This document shows, piece by piece, positions 36,156-54,873 of a stretch of 64,000 nt of DNA. The position numbers and the translations under genes are program-made. The stretch covers positions 3,140,857-3,204,856 of the forward strand of contig NC_079892.1 of NCBI RefSeq assembly GCF_024868665.1, read 5' to 3'. This DNA is from Triplophysa rosa. Taxonomy: Eukaryota > Chordata > Actinopteri > Cypriniformes > Nemacheilidae. The notes under the pieces were generated by a model. That model ran no database searches. It had not been told where the DNA came from and saw only the letters and a list, made by a program, of their open reading frames with translations. Positions within the stretch are counted from its first letter, which is position 1; every line of letters begins with the position of its first letter.

Positions 36156-38855
36156 CCCAAAGGCTGACGTCCAACACCTCGCCGTACGCTTAAATATACC
36201 TTGACTAAATGCTATTGAAATATTGATAATATAACACTAATAGACCCAATTAGCATATGAATGAATAAATAAATAAATAAATTACAAGAAAATGTTTAAT
36301 TCACGTGTAAACTCATTTATGATTGTCGATAATGACTCATGTTTTAATGAGGTGTCTATTCTACCTATAGCCGGCTATGGTAGGCTATCTAAAAAATAGT
36401 CTAGTCTAGTTATGAACCATAAAACAAGAACTGGATATAAACGGACTACAAATACTCTACATGTCATATTATTAAAATAACACTACAGAACACATCCCAA
36501 TGACATCGGAATGCGGCGGAACACAAGGCTTTATGGCAAATATAAAAATGCTACAATGTATCATTCACAATTAGAACGATCTACCGCGTTCTATTCTATT
36601 ATGACGCTATTCTATTCTATGACGTGTGCTATTCCATTATGACGTTTTCACGTTGCCGTTGCGCGTTCGATCATGTCTTCACCGATATTCCTTTGTTTCG
36701 ATCTACCGCAGAAAATCGTTCCGTGTCTCGACCGAGAAAGCAGCGACCGCGCCGGCGTTCTGGATATAAATCACCCTCATTCTGTCCGCGGATCTGCCGT
36801 GCTCTCAGTCAGCTCGGTTCCAGTGCCGGTCATCCGTGACGTCAGGCTCGGTGCGCGGGGATCGGACTGAAGGATCTGTGGTGCCGTGTCTGCTGTGGCC
36901 ATGATTCGGTGCGTTCGCCGCGGTTCTCCTCCTCGTGCCCTGATCTCTGGTTCTCTCTCTGCCCCTCCGTCTGAAACACAGAGAATAAAGACAGAGTCGA
37001 AAAGAGGCGGAGTCAACCCCTCTCTCTCTCTTTCTCTCTCAGGTGTCTGGACGTTCTGTATGGACACACACTGCAGCGATTCTGCTTAACTAAAAACGAA
37101 TAGAATTCAATCGAATATTAACATAATTAGTATGTGTGTGTTTTCAGTATTGTATACTTTCATAATACATTTTAGCATTACTTACAGATATGGGGGAGAG
37201 AGCGTGAGAGAGATACGGTGACAAGACGTTATAAAAAGGTTCAAACAATGTATTCTTTGATGTAACTTGAAGCCAAACATGTGCATTATAAAGTCGTAGT
37301 AGGATCTCTAAAAATTGTGCTTCAATTTGTATAGAAACTTTTTGACACATGAACTAGGTTGATTTGAATGATCAGACGTTCAAAAGCCTTAAAGCAAAAC
37401 AAAGGTTCATTCTCTTTCATAACTAGGTGCCCAACACTTTATGACCAAAATGTTGTCACGTGACCATCATAAATAAACTTGTTTAAAAAATAAACCAGGA
37501 CTTTTAAAGACTTTCTTGAACTAAAATAACTCAATTTCTATCTTGTGTTTAAACCGTGATGGTCACATTGAACTTTCCATCTGAACCTGCAGTAAAGTTC
37601 AGATCACCTAAATGCAGTCAGACATGACATAGGCCTGCCTGCAACCTCACCCTACCTATTCACCTCAGCGTTCTTTTGTTTGCTTCTGTTTGGATCTTGC
37701 GCAGTGTCATTTAGCCACTGATTGGTGGAGGGGAAGTTTAAGTCAAACAGACTCCAGATTGAGTTGTTTGTCTTTGTTTGATCTGCGAGCTTCAGGAATC
37801 TGGTCCGCCCTGTGTTGTGGTGAGCAAGTCGGACAGCGGACTTCAGTCTCAGTAACTGTGTGCATGTGTGCTTGCTTGGAGATTTGCATCTCGGCTGAAA
37901 CTTGGCCTCAGATGCACCCAGGAATCTGGTTTCTGCCCCCTGGTGGTGGAAATGCACGTGTAGGTCAAAGATATCGAGGTCAGCACTGCCAGAGCATCAT
38001 AAATAGATCAAAATAAAATCAACATTTGTTTTGGATTATGAAAGATGTCTGTGTTTATCCAGAACTTAGCTTGTTTTTTCTTTCTGTACACAGGATGAAG
38101 AACGTCTTCTCAATGTATAAAAGATCTTGTTAAATGACGATAGATACCCACACTGTGAGAGTTATTAAAATAATTGTGTAACAAGGTTTTTTTTGCCTGC
38201 TGAATAACGTTATAGTATTTTGTGATAATATTTTCTTGATCCCAAGAAAAGTTATGGTTTCATTTTTGGACTTGGACATCAAACAAAGATTTGTTTAAAG
38301 ATGTTTCATTCAGGTATTTGAAGTCCCTCGGGCATCTGGCAGAAGGTTCACCGCAGCAATTCCCTCCACACACCGAAATTAAAAACAGCAGGATCCATGG
38401 AGGAAAGACAGGATGAGAGAGAGAGAGAGAGAGAGAGGGGTAACCACAGACAAGATGATGGAATATTACGTAAGACGCTCTCATCATAGGTCACATTCCC
38501 TCAGTGAGAACGTGTTTATGTGTACGACTGCAAGTGACATGACAACTACATCTTTCACTTCACATGACGACAGGAGACAATCTATCTGCCTCAGAGACGG
38601 AAAACAAGATCAGCTGCCAAAAACATATAAATAGATCTATGGAAGATCGATAGATAGACAGACAGATGCAGGTCAGTATTTCATTCTGATCATATCGAGT
38701 GGCTATTATTTACTGCCATCTAGTGTTATATTTCGGTATTGCTCTTTTGGTTTTTATTGGTTTACTGCTAGCCAATCAGATGGAAAGATCACTAATAAGT
38801 GTTAATCGTTGAGACTGATTAATGAGTTTGAACCTGTGATCTGCAGAGAGAATAC
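36156..38855. promoter_or_regulatory. Shared upstream region of nuak1 and depdc7 with a CpG-rich part
   Basis: The two genes are head-to-head with 2.7 kb between start codons. Positions about 36640-36970 are CpG-rich (GCGGATCTGCCG, TCGCCGCGG) against an AT-rich background, fitting a promoter, probably of nuak1. A TATATTTAAG word reads on the minus strand about 40 bases before the nuak1 ATG. TCTATTCTATTATGACG-like words repeat at 36590-36640. The remainder up to 38855 shows no exon; open frames there lack support. Confidence 0.4.
38415..38439 (+). repeat. (GA)n microsatellite
   Basis: About twelve GA units upstream of depdc7. Confidence 0.9.
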
Positions 38856-41800
38856 ATGGCTTCAGTTCGGGACAGAGTTGCAGCATTTAATGTTGGGGGA
38901 GCGCTATACAGTCCCATGAACCGACCCCTTGGTAAAGTCTTAACATTTTAAATACAATCAAATAATACATTTGATTTACACGCTGTACTAACGTGTGTTT
39001 CTGCAGATCACAAAGTGATAGACAAGCCCCCAGCAATACAAACCAATAATAATATCCACAACAAAGACATCTGGAGCCACATCGTCACCGTTCTACAGGC
39101 CCAAGTGAAGATCAAAAAACGCAGAAAACATCTGAAATATCATGATAACTGCTTCGTGGGCTCAGATGCCGTCGACGTCATCCAGGCTTTTCTTATCCAG
39201 AATAAAGTTCTTGGGGATGCTGAGGTCTGCAGAGCCAAGGTGGCTCGTTTTTGCCAGGTACTGCTGGAGTCTAAAGTGTTTGAGGCAGTAGGAACCAAAT
39301 CTCTGGGGAAGGCCAGTAAACCAGGACGCTTCCAGGACAGCAGCACCGGTCTATACAGGTTTCTCAAGACGGAACGTCCTTCGGTGGAAGTGTTTGAATC
39401 TGTTCTTTTGTCTCCCAGTGAGAACTCATTGAACGTCACTCCGTGCAGGTGGTTTAGATCTTGTATTTGATTATTGTGAATGAGATCTGTCATGCAATGC
39501 TGAATGTTTTAATCCTGTATTTGAATTCTAATAATCGGGATGTTTGTTTGGGGTTTTTTTAAGGCAGGACATCCTATTCTCTCATAGCACACCTGTTAAA
39601 CCAGGTCATGCGTTGGATCTACTCATGGAGCAGCTGGACTTGACTGGACTTGTCGGTTCTCCTCCCATTGAAAGTCTTCCACCCTCTGGTAAGACTTTTT
39701 GTTCACACAAAGTCACGCATACAAGTCTCTGAAGAATAATGTGTTCTTAATATTGTTGCAAAAAAAATGGAATGATAAACATTTCAAACAGTGGCATGCT
39801 GAAATGTATGTAGCCAGTGCATTCTGTCCTAATGAACCGGTTTCTTTCGTAATCAAGCACATTGCATCATGGGATGACGTACGCCCTGCAAAAATTGTAT
39901 TTTGGTAGTATGTTTTTCTCAAAGACCTAAATACTGTAACCGGGTGAAATCTTTCTCTCTCTCAGGGGTCAGAGAAGTTTTTATAATTAAATAAAGAAAT
40001 CTATTTAAAGTCTGTGCATGTAAACAATCTTCGTTGTTTAAAAGCAATACAAAGATAAAAGAGAATAGCATCAAAAATACAAAGTGAACATAACAGTAGA
40101 AATAAGAGAAAATTAATAATAGTACATAATCATAAAGGAATAAAATTAGGAAATAATGCTCAGGCTATTAAAATGTTTTAGAATTCTTTTGAAACGTTTT
40201 CTTATTTTCATGTTTAAGATCAGTATTACAAGAGGGTTTTTTAACTAGTCTACTTTGTGCATGTAAAACCTTGTCAAGAAATGAAAATATGTATAATGTA
40301 ATTGTTACTTCAAGTAAAATATTATAGGCCCGGTTTCATAGACGAGGCTTAAGCCTAAATCAGGACTATGCCTTCGTTAATTTAGGCTATTTACGTCGCT
40401 TTTATTAAAATGCCTTAGACAAAACATTACCGATGTGCATCTTGATACGAAACAATGGCACTGACATATTTTACGTTATTTTCAGTTAAAACGGCTCAAA
40501 ATTCATTTTAGTCTGACACTAGCCTTAAGCCTTGTCTGTGAACCCGGGGCATAATGTTCTAAATTTTAAGTTTAGTTTAAAGTTTTAAGTAACGTTTCAT
40601 TTGTATTGTTTTATTTGTAATGTTTGTTTTAAAATAAATCCTAAAAGTGGTCCGAGAGGTGTGGCATGAGCAGACAGTACGGCGGTTGTCACGGTTGATA
40701 GATCTCCCCCTGCTGGAGGGAGTGCTGAACTGCGACATTTCTTCTCCCCCATCCCGAGGCCGTAATAATGAACCCGACCTGCTCTACACCAGTAACTACC
40801 TCGACAGAGAAGTTCTCAAGGCTTTCAGAGACTCACAGTAAGAACCTTTGACATTTTACCTAAAACTAAAAGAAACCCTGTACAATATCCCTAACTTGCC
40901 TTTCCCCTCACAGATCTGACGTTTGGTTGTCGGCAGCTGTAGACCTGCTAGACTTTCTGCCTGACCCGCTTGTGGTGGAGGTGAGCAGAGAGCTTCCCAG
41001 TTACTGCTGTGAAGATGAGGATGGTGATGAAGGCCAGGGCAGACCCTCGGGCATCGACGAGTGTAAATTACTGCTGTTTCACGTACTGGACAAACATTAC
41101 GGACACATGGACTTTAAATCCCTCCTCTGTGACAGCATGGTGGATGTTTATATTGCGATCATGGAACTCCTGGGTGAAATTTAAACTCGATTTGTGTTTG
41201 AACAAAGCAATTAACAGCGTCAGTATATTTTAAAAAAGGATTTTGTTTTCTGTGTGTAGCAAATGGGAAGTTTGAACGTGCTCTGGAAGTTTTGCAGCTG
41301 ACACTAAAGCTGCTGTCTGCGTCTGCGCGCGAGGAACTGCGCAGATTACTGGAGTTCATGGCTGTGGCGGCGGATGCTGCAGAGATTCAGCTACACACAG
41401 TGGTAAAGTCATAATGCATGTGATCTTTATTTCAACGCTTGTCATCTAATAGCTTACTGTGTATGAAAGTCATTTTAAATTGGACTTTTTTTTAGATTGA
41501 GAACCGGGTGATTGTGAAGAAAACCTTCACCAGAGCCATCATCCAGAGCAGGAGTCTTCCGAAAGGAAAGCTAGACCTTCTGCTGCTTTTCATGCTCGAC
41601 AACCACCAAGAGATCTTCAAGGTTCTTATACGACACCTTTACAAATGGAGCTGTGTTCATTCCATGTTGATTCACTATCAATCATTAAACAGTGAGAGTC
41701 ATAGACCGTCTGTATGTATTTGTATAGATTCCAGGTTCTCTTCACAAGCTGGTTAGTGAAAAGCTGGATGACATTGTGAAACACAGAGATTCCTCCACCA

Positions 41801-42102
41801 CCGGTATGACGTGTTCAGGTTGAATTTTGCAATTTTACTTGCAATCATTTATATGTTAATGTTTCCTTTATCTACTAGACACTCCATTTTGCCAGCAAGT
41901 GCCCAGAGAAGCTTATGCCGACACCGTGAAAGAGTCGACGAAAAGTGAATTGTACTCTCTGCTAAAGATGATCGATGAAAACACCAAATATTCACCGAGA
42001 GAAAAGAAACGACTCCTGGCACAGTTTTATAAGGGACATCCTGAAATCTTTATGCAGTATTTTGGATCTCGGCTGAGCACTTTAAACCTTAATGAAGATT
42101 AA
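38856..42102 (+). CDS. depdc7: DEP domain-containing protein 7, 553 residues, 9 exons
   Basis: Exons: 38856-38931, 39007-39448, 39564-39688, 40648-40837, 40914-41173, 41260-41402, 41496-41621, 41728-41803, 41879-42102, all in phase with GT-AG ends. The N-terminal DEP domain (about residues 45-135) contains [39 protein letters not shown] and SSTGLYRFL, lining up with human DEPDC7. The later part ([58 protein letters not shown]) also matches that family. The human protein is 511 residues; this one is somewhat longer. DEP domains mediate membrane or receptor contacts; the precise role of DEPDC7 is poorly defined. An AATAAA is at 42167-42172. Fish have more than one depdc7 gene, and the paralogue is not decided. 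Confidence 0.93.
40327..40550 (+). mobile_element. MITE with imperfect inverted ends in depdc7 intron 3
   Basis: GGCCCGGTTTCATAGACGAG ... opens it and AGACAAGGCTTAAGG reads at the other end on the opposite strand, so the two 30-base ends are inverted with several mismatches. Interior words such as GTGCATCTTGATACGAAACA and ACTGACATATTTTACG are familiar from a multi-copy teleost repeat. No clear target duplication. Confidence 0.7.
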
Positions 42103-42166
42103 ATATTGCTGTTTTGCGTATTTGCGTAAAAGTTTTTTGTAAATATGTTGTGTGTTTTAAAATCTA

Positions 42167-42172
42167 AATAAA
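42167..42172 (+). terminator. Polyadenylation signal of depdc7
   Basis: AATAAA 65 bases after the stop codon. Confidence 0.7.
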
Positions 42173-43013
42173 CATATTTAAATGTAATACAATCGGATGT
42201 TTAGTTTTCTTAGTATGATAAAAAGCCCTGGATTATCTTAATACATAATGCTTCGTAAATTGTATTGGTATTTTCTTGAAAATGTAAGACAATTTGGGAT
42301 TTTTCACAGAAAAGTTGAATTTTGTGTTCAGCTTGGGGACAATATTGTGTTTATTTACATTTTCCTTTTTTAATTTAGCTGATTATTATTAATAATTAAT
42401 GTTAATGTAGCGTTTACATTTTACCCCAAAAAAACTTACAAATAAGAGAGCATTTGTCCAGTGCTCCTATGTTTTGGTGGAAATAATCACTTTTATTCAG
42501 ATTGTGAGAAACTTTCATTCAACTTTAACACCACATACTACAAGAATGTAAACACTTTTTTTTCCTCTGGCTTCCAGCAGATTTGTGTTTACTTGTATGT
42601 CGCAGTATTTTATTTGTATCGTTTTATTTAGAATCTGAAATATATCATCATCGTGATATAAAATATATTTCCTACTGTCCCTTTGACGCTGATGCTTCTC
42701 TAGGAGCCGCTGTGGCTCAGTTCATTCTTTACGCGTTTCAAATTCTGATTGGCTGTTCCATTCACGACAGACAACAAATGTATCCAATCAGCGTCTAATG
42801 GCTCCCGACGCGTCACAAAGACAGAACGAGTTTCCAGCCGCTGTTCACAGACCAGTTTATATCCCTCTCACTACAGACATTAAATGCGTGAGCTGCTCCT
42901 GGATCAGTTCTGGGGCTCTGATCTGAAGTCTAGGCGCAGCTCAAATCTCCTCCCCGGATGCCCCAGAATACTCAGTCAGTGCCACACATTCAGTTTTTTT
43001 CCTCGGGTTTTTC
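42173..43013 (+). promoter_or_regulatory. Upstream region and likely promoter of ppib
   Basis: The left part is AT-rich and featureless. The right part has an inverted CCAAT box (ATTGG at 42748-42752), a direct CCAAT at 42784-42788 and GC-rich words (CCCGACGCGTC). I looked for the ER-stress element (CCAAT, 9 bases, CCACG), expected for ER chaperone genes, and did not find an exact match. Confidence 0.45.
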
Positions 43014-44495
<1,482 letters not shown>

Positions 44496-44738
44496 ATTAT
44501 GTTTGGGGGCACAACAGGACTTTGGGGGTATAAGGGGATTTGAATTCATTTTGGGCCACTAGTGTGCTAGTGGAGTTAATGTGTGTATGTGTGAGCTCAG
44601 TGAAGCTCCGCCCCTTCGTGGGACAATCACACACCAGTCCTGGTCCGCAGAGCGGCTCACCCTGGGTCCAGTCCATACAGGCATTCCACACGGTCAAATT
44701 TCTGACCCACTTCAACCTGCTTTTGTGAACAAGTGTTT

Positions 44739-44744
44739 AATAAA
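44739..44744 (+). terminator. Polyadenylation signal of ppib
   Basis: AATAAA about 245 bases after the stop, in the 665-base gap to the end of snx22. Confidence 0.7.
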
Positions 44745-45159
44745 GGATCCAGGTTTTCTTAAAAATAGTTTTGTGTCGTTTATGTACTTTACAGAGACCA
44801 TCAAAATGTTGTAGTCTTCGTTTAATAGAAATGCTGTAATTCTCATTTCCATGTAAATATACACGATTCAATACAGCAATAAAAAACCTCATGTCCTTTT
44901 TTTTTAGGATCGACATTCATTCGGTACAGAAAACATTACCATGACGTATCATTTACAAATACTATACTTACAAATACTAAGTATGTGATGGATGTGCTTA
45001 ATCTATGCAATGTAAAATGTTGAAGTACTTGAGGTGAATCATTTCGGCACGTTTTTTTTTTTACAGTTTTGTAAAGATTTTCCAAGAAAACAATAAACAT
45101 CAAATGTAACATTCTAAAAGCTGAAGGTTTCAATTCCACTCGGATATAAACCTGACTTG

Positions 45160-50062
<4,903 letters not shown>

Positions 50063-53000
50063 CTTGCACACAGATCACAGACTGAAGTCAAGACCCACGA
50101 CCCACGCTCACTGCAAACACTGCTGTGTGTTTGTTTGTGTCCGTGGACCGATCCCCGTGGATCTGGAGCTCCTCCCCCAAACACACGCACCACTGCGATT
50201 ACTGCTGGGGGAGCCGCGTACCCTCAATCAATGTTATTGAAAACCACTCATTGACCCAAGAGGCCTACTACACTTTCACACAAACAGTTTAAAAGTCAAT
50301 GGTTAAGACTAAGAGGGAAAAGGCTTTTGTTTGTTTTCCTGTGGTTCTGTAATGGTTCCTTGTTCAGACAGTAACCCTCATTTTACCAAAAATCACGTTT
50401 GGCTGATATGACATCACAGGTTAAGAGATCAGCAGGATTCTGCAGACTATATTGGAAAACTTGAAGACTAAATTTAAGTTAAGGAACTGAATTGCAAAAC
50501 ATTGTCAGTCTCACTTAAAATGTAATGAAATGTGGATGATGAATTTCGAAATTTGCAATAAATGGCTAAATATAGAGAGCTCAGTGTCCTTTAGCTCAGA
50601 TCTGGTGTTTGTCATATGATCAATTTTCATTTGTAAACACACACACTCTTCTTAGAAATAAGGGGTAATTCTTTAAAAGCACATTCCTGTACACTGCACA
50701 TTTATTTGTGCATCAATTTACAACACGTGCATGTGGCTGTTACCTGAGGCATTAAAAAACATTTTCATTTGAAAGATTACCGTACTGTGCCACATATCCA
50801 CAAAATATAGCATTTCTATTTCCAAAATATTATCGGTGTAGTTAAAAAAAGTGTTGTTCTTTATAACCAATATTTGTTTTGTGTAACAATGCATTATATT
50901 CGTATATAAAAGCGTATATACTAAAAAAAGTATTTAAAAGCATCTGCCAAAATGCATGAATGTATAGGGTTGAATTTTGTATCTTTTCAATCATTCTTAA
51001 ACAAACAATTGCTTCAAAAATCATTTATATTGCAAGGTCATATTTGGAAACAGCCTGATTCAGCAGTGGACATCGTATACCGAAATGTGCTCATTCCTTC
51101 TGTCTGAATGGAGAATAAATGGGAATCACATGATTTCCTGCGACACATGACCATTCATGCATTGCTGACTAAACACACTCCAGTCTGAAGATTTGACACA
51201 TTCCTGATGTTCAAGTCTGTTCCACATTCTCACTACACTTCAGATTTCTCCTTTTATTTGTAAGATCACTCAGCTCGTTTGGTTTACTTGCATGGAAACC
51301 ATTATAATTAATTTTCATAAAAAATCATAAAGTACATTCTCTCCCCTTTTTGAAATAATCACTTTTCAACTCTTATCCAGTTTTAAAATGAGTTTTGTGC
51401 CCAGGGAGGATACTAGTCCAAATGATTAATCATTGCACAACATCTTCAACTTAATATATAATAAAGACAAATCATTAGAAGTTATCTGGGGCCTCTCTCT
51501 CCCTCGCTTATGCATACTGTACACTCCTCAATGAGTTAACATGTTTAATGATTTTATATTTGAAAAGTGTTTGGTGAAAGATTACATGAGAGCTGATGCG
51601 TTGAACAGAACAAATACTGAAAGGCAGAAGCGTTTTAAGACTCACTTCCTTCATTTTGCATGCACGTTTAAGTCCTTTGTTACTTTCAGAAACTGACATT
51701 ATATAAAGTGTTTCATGCAACCACACATAATAAAAAAAATGTATCAATGATTTACCAGATTAATAACACAGTACATTTACATTTGATTTAGAAACATTAT
51801 ATTTTTTCTGTCAACCTTCCGGCAAATGACAACAAAACCATAGCTTTACATTTGTATTTTAATATTTATTGTTTTCTTTAAAGGAAGCATCCACAGTGGA
51901 AAAATACATGCCTTTCTAGTAAAGAAACTTTTGACTATTATGGCACCTAAAGGTGAACCCTGGCAAAAAAAAAACCCTCAGGAGTCCAACCGGTTAACGT
52001 CTGATTGATGTGTCAGCAGGGCCCAAAATATCATTTATGATCTGAACTAACAATCACGTCTTTATAAACACTAAAAAGAACCTAAAAAAAACTCTGTAAT
52101 GTCTTTACAGCAGCAAAATGTGTAAAAAAAACAAAGCGCAATGTAGAAAATGGTTTTATCATTATTAGTAGCAAAAGCAAAGGTTTATTAATCGTAACAT
52201 GCCAGAGTCGAGCGAATAACACAAACGTGTTTTTACACAAATCAATAATAAATGTGTTGGCATAAACAAATAATAGAAAACAAAATGCTTTAAAGAGGGA
52301 AAAAGCTAATGAAATGAACGAGAAGCATAATTTCAGACAACAGATCTTAAAGCTAAGTTTAAGACTGAAGTGCTCTGAACGTCCGGTACGCTGAGGCTTT
52401 GATATAAAACTTTGCTGTAGGAATGAGGTTTTTAAATTCTTTTGAAGTGCATTAAATGAACCATAGAATAAACATTTATCACACATTATTTATGACACAA
52501 CCATCTTTCGCTCCAGAATATTAAAAAGGTCCTGCAAAAAATGTAGCCGGCAAAAGAAAAATATATTACCGAGTAACATACATAGTGCTGATATATGTTT
52601 ATGTATTATTCTTTCCACTGGCCAGATTACATTGCTGGATAGAGACGTTATAACATCTTTAACTTTAATCTTCATAATAATGTATTTTTTTGGTCACGTG
52701 CTATGACAAATTTGGATGGTGTAAATCCAGACGGGGCAACATTTGTCTCTGAAATTCCTCCTTAATCTAAACGTGTGTCAAAACAGATGGGAAAATGTTT
52801 CAGTGCACGTGTATGAATGAGAGCAGAGCGCCCTCTAGTGTAAAGCAGTGACATTACTGCAGATGAGTATGATTTCAAAGTGCACCCTGTTCACCCTGTG
52901 GTGACTGAGATAATGACAACGTGAAAAAGAAATTGTTGCATACAGATGATGAACACAAACCCCCAAACGCACCAAAGAAAGAATCATCATAAGAAAATAA

Positions 53001-53137
53001 AGGTGAGAATTACATCAAGTAAACAGTGGCAGGACAATCATTTCCCTTTTGCGGTGCGTTTTATCCTTTGTTTTTGTTTAAAGGTAAAGAATATAGAAAA
53101 GGCCTCAGTCATCTGTGTGTGTTTGTGTGAAAAAGCT
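50063..53137. other. Gap between the start of snx22 and the end of snx1
   Basis: No gene was recognised. The right half probably contains the 3' UTR of snx1. At 52531-52490 (minus) an acceptor TTTTTTGCAG is followed by a 13-codon phase-0 frame, discussed as a possible alternative terminal exon. Confidence 0.45.
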
Positions 53138-54776
53138 TCACGCGATTGCTTTTGCTTCGGGCAGAAACGCCTCCCAATATTTGATCATCTTGAACAAACA
53201 GAGAAATCTGAATTAGGAGTGAAGTTTTACAACATAAATCATAAGGATGAAATGTTTGATGTACCTGTTGTTGTGAGAGCAGCAAAGACTCCATATACTT
53301 GATGATTTGTCTCTTAAAATCCCGAGATTTCTCTTTCTGTCCGCAAAAAAACATGGAAAAAGGAAAATGAGACCTCCAACCTTTTGCATCTAATTCCAAA
53401 TCTCACCTTTACGTCTGACAGTTATTTTGCAAAGGATAAAATATGATCCATTTGTTTAGAAAGTGTCTAAATTAATTCTTGTAAAAATAACTTAAAAAAT
53501 TCGAATAAAATAATAGTCAGTGTAATTTCACGTTCCAAATAAAGCAAAAACATCACATAATATTGTAGTTTGAGGTTTATGACATTTTGTTTTTGTTCAA
53601 ACGCTACATAAATCATTTGAGCCCGATCTGCCCAAACAAAAAAACTAAACTTCTAAAACTTCTTCCTGGTCATTATAAAGATGAAAAATGACTAAAAAGA
53701 TCAATTATTCCGTAAAGAAACGCTCAATGACTCACATCAAAACGTATGACTTCCTTCTGAACGGTGGCTGAAATTTTCTCGAAGTCTCTCTCGTACTGCG
53801 TCACCTTTGACTCCCACTGCGGGACAGAAACACAAAGTTACAGACAGAAGCTTAAAGATGATGACGTAGTCTTAAAGACATCATAGGTCACCTCTGTGAT
53901 CTCATCCTTGGCCTGCTGGAGTTTGTCGGGTTTGTTGGCCCACAATAATTTGGCCTCCACCTCTCTCTTCTTCTGCAGCATGTTCAGTCCGTCCTGCCAG
54001 CGCTGCCACGATTTCATCCTCTGATCGAAACACCCCTGACACACAAACAAAACACTTTCATTTGATCATCACTGCATCTTTACATTTGCTCTCAATGTCA
54101 ACCCTGTTACCTAGACTTTCGGAAAAGCACAAAGTATGTGTGTGTTTGTACCCTGACAGCTCCCAGAAGTCGGATATAATCGGCCATCAGCTCCGAGAAG
54201 GTGAAGAAGTCATTGGACGCCTGGTCCTGATGGAGCTGCTCGATCCGATCTTCAACCTCCGCCAGCTGAGAGAGAGCTCGGGACAGAGCCGTGTTATCCT
54301 CTGAACTGCCCAACATCGCCACGCTCTTCGCAAACACGGCCGTGTTCCCCGACAACTCTAAATATACACAAACACACATCAGGTAAAAGAGCTACAAAAC
54401 ACTGTTGCCACAAATGACTTTACTAGTGTGCAAGAAAAAAATGACTTAACGGCAAACGTCATGGCCGCTTCTTACCTTTCCTGTGACTGACGAGTGATTC
54501 CACCATCAGGTGAAGCTTCCGCAACTGCTGTTCTTCATTTTCTACATCCTGGATCTTCTCATCAAACCACTACCACAAACACACACATCGATATAACCGC
54601 TGGGTTCCGAATGGCTGGTGTTGTGTAGATTAAGTTCATACTGTATGTGTGTAGGACTCACCACGTCCTGTTCGTCCATCTTGATGGTCATCTTACTAAC
54701 AGCGTCTGTGGCTTTGTTGATCATTTTGAGGAAGCCGGCTCCACTCAAGGCCTGTGTGCCTACCGCACGAGGTAAC

Positions 54777-54873
<97 letters not shown>

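Noticed and set aside
36777..37067. 96-codon minus-strand frame upstream of nuak1
   Set aside because: It lies in the CpG-rich promoter region, is not in frame with nuak1, and includes a GA-rich tract.
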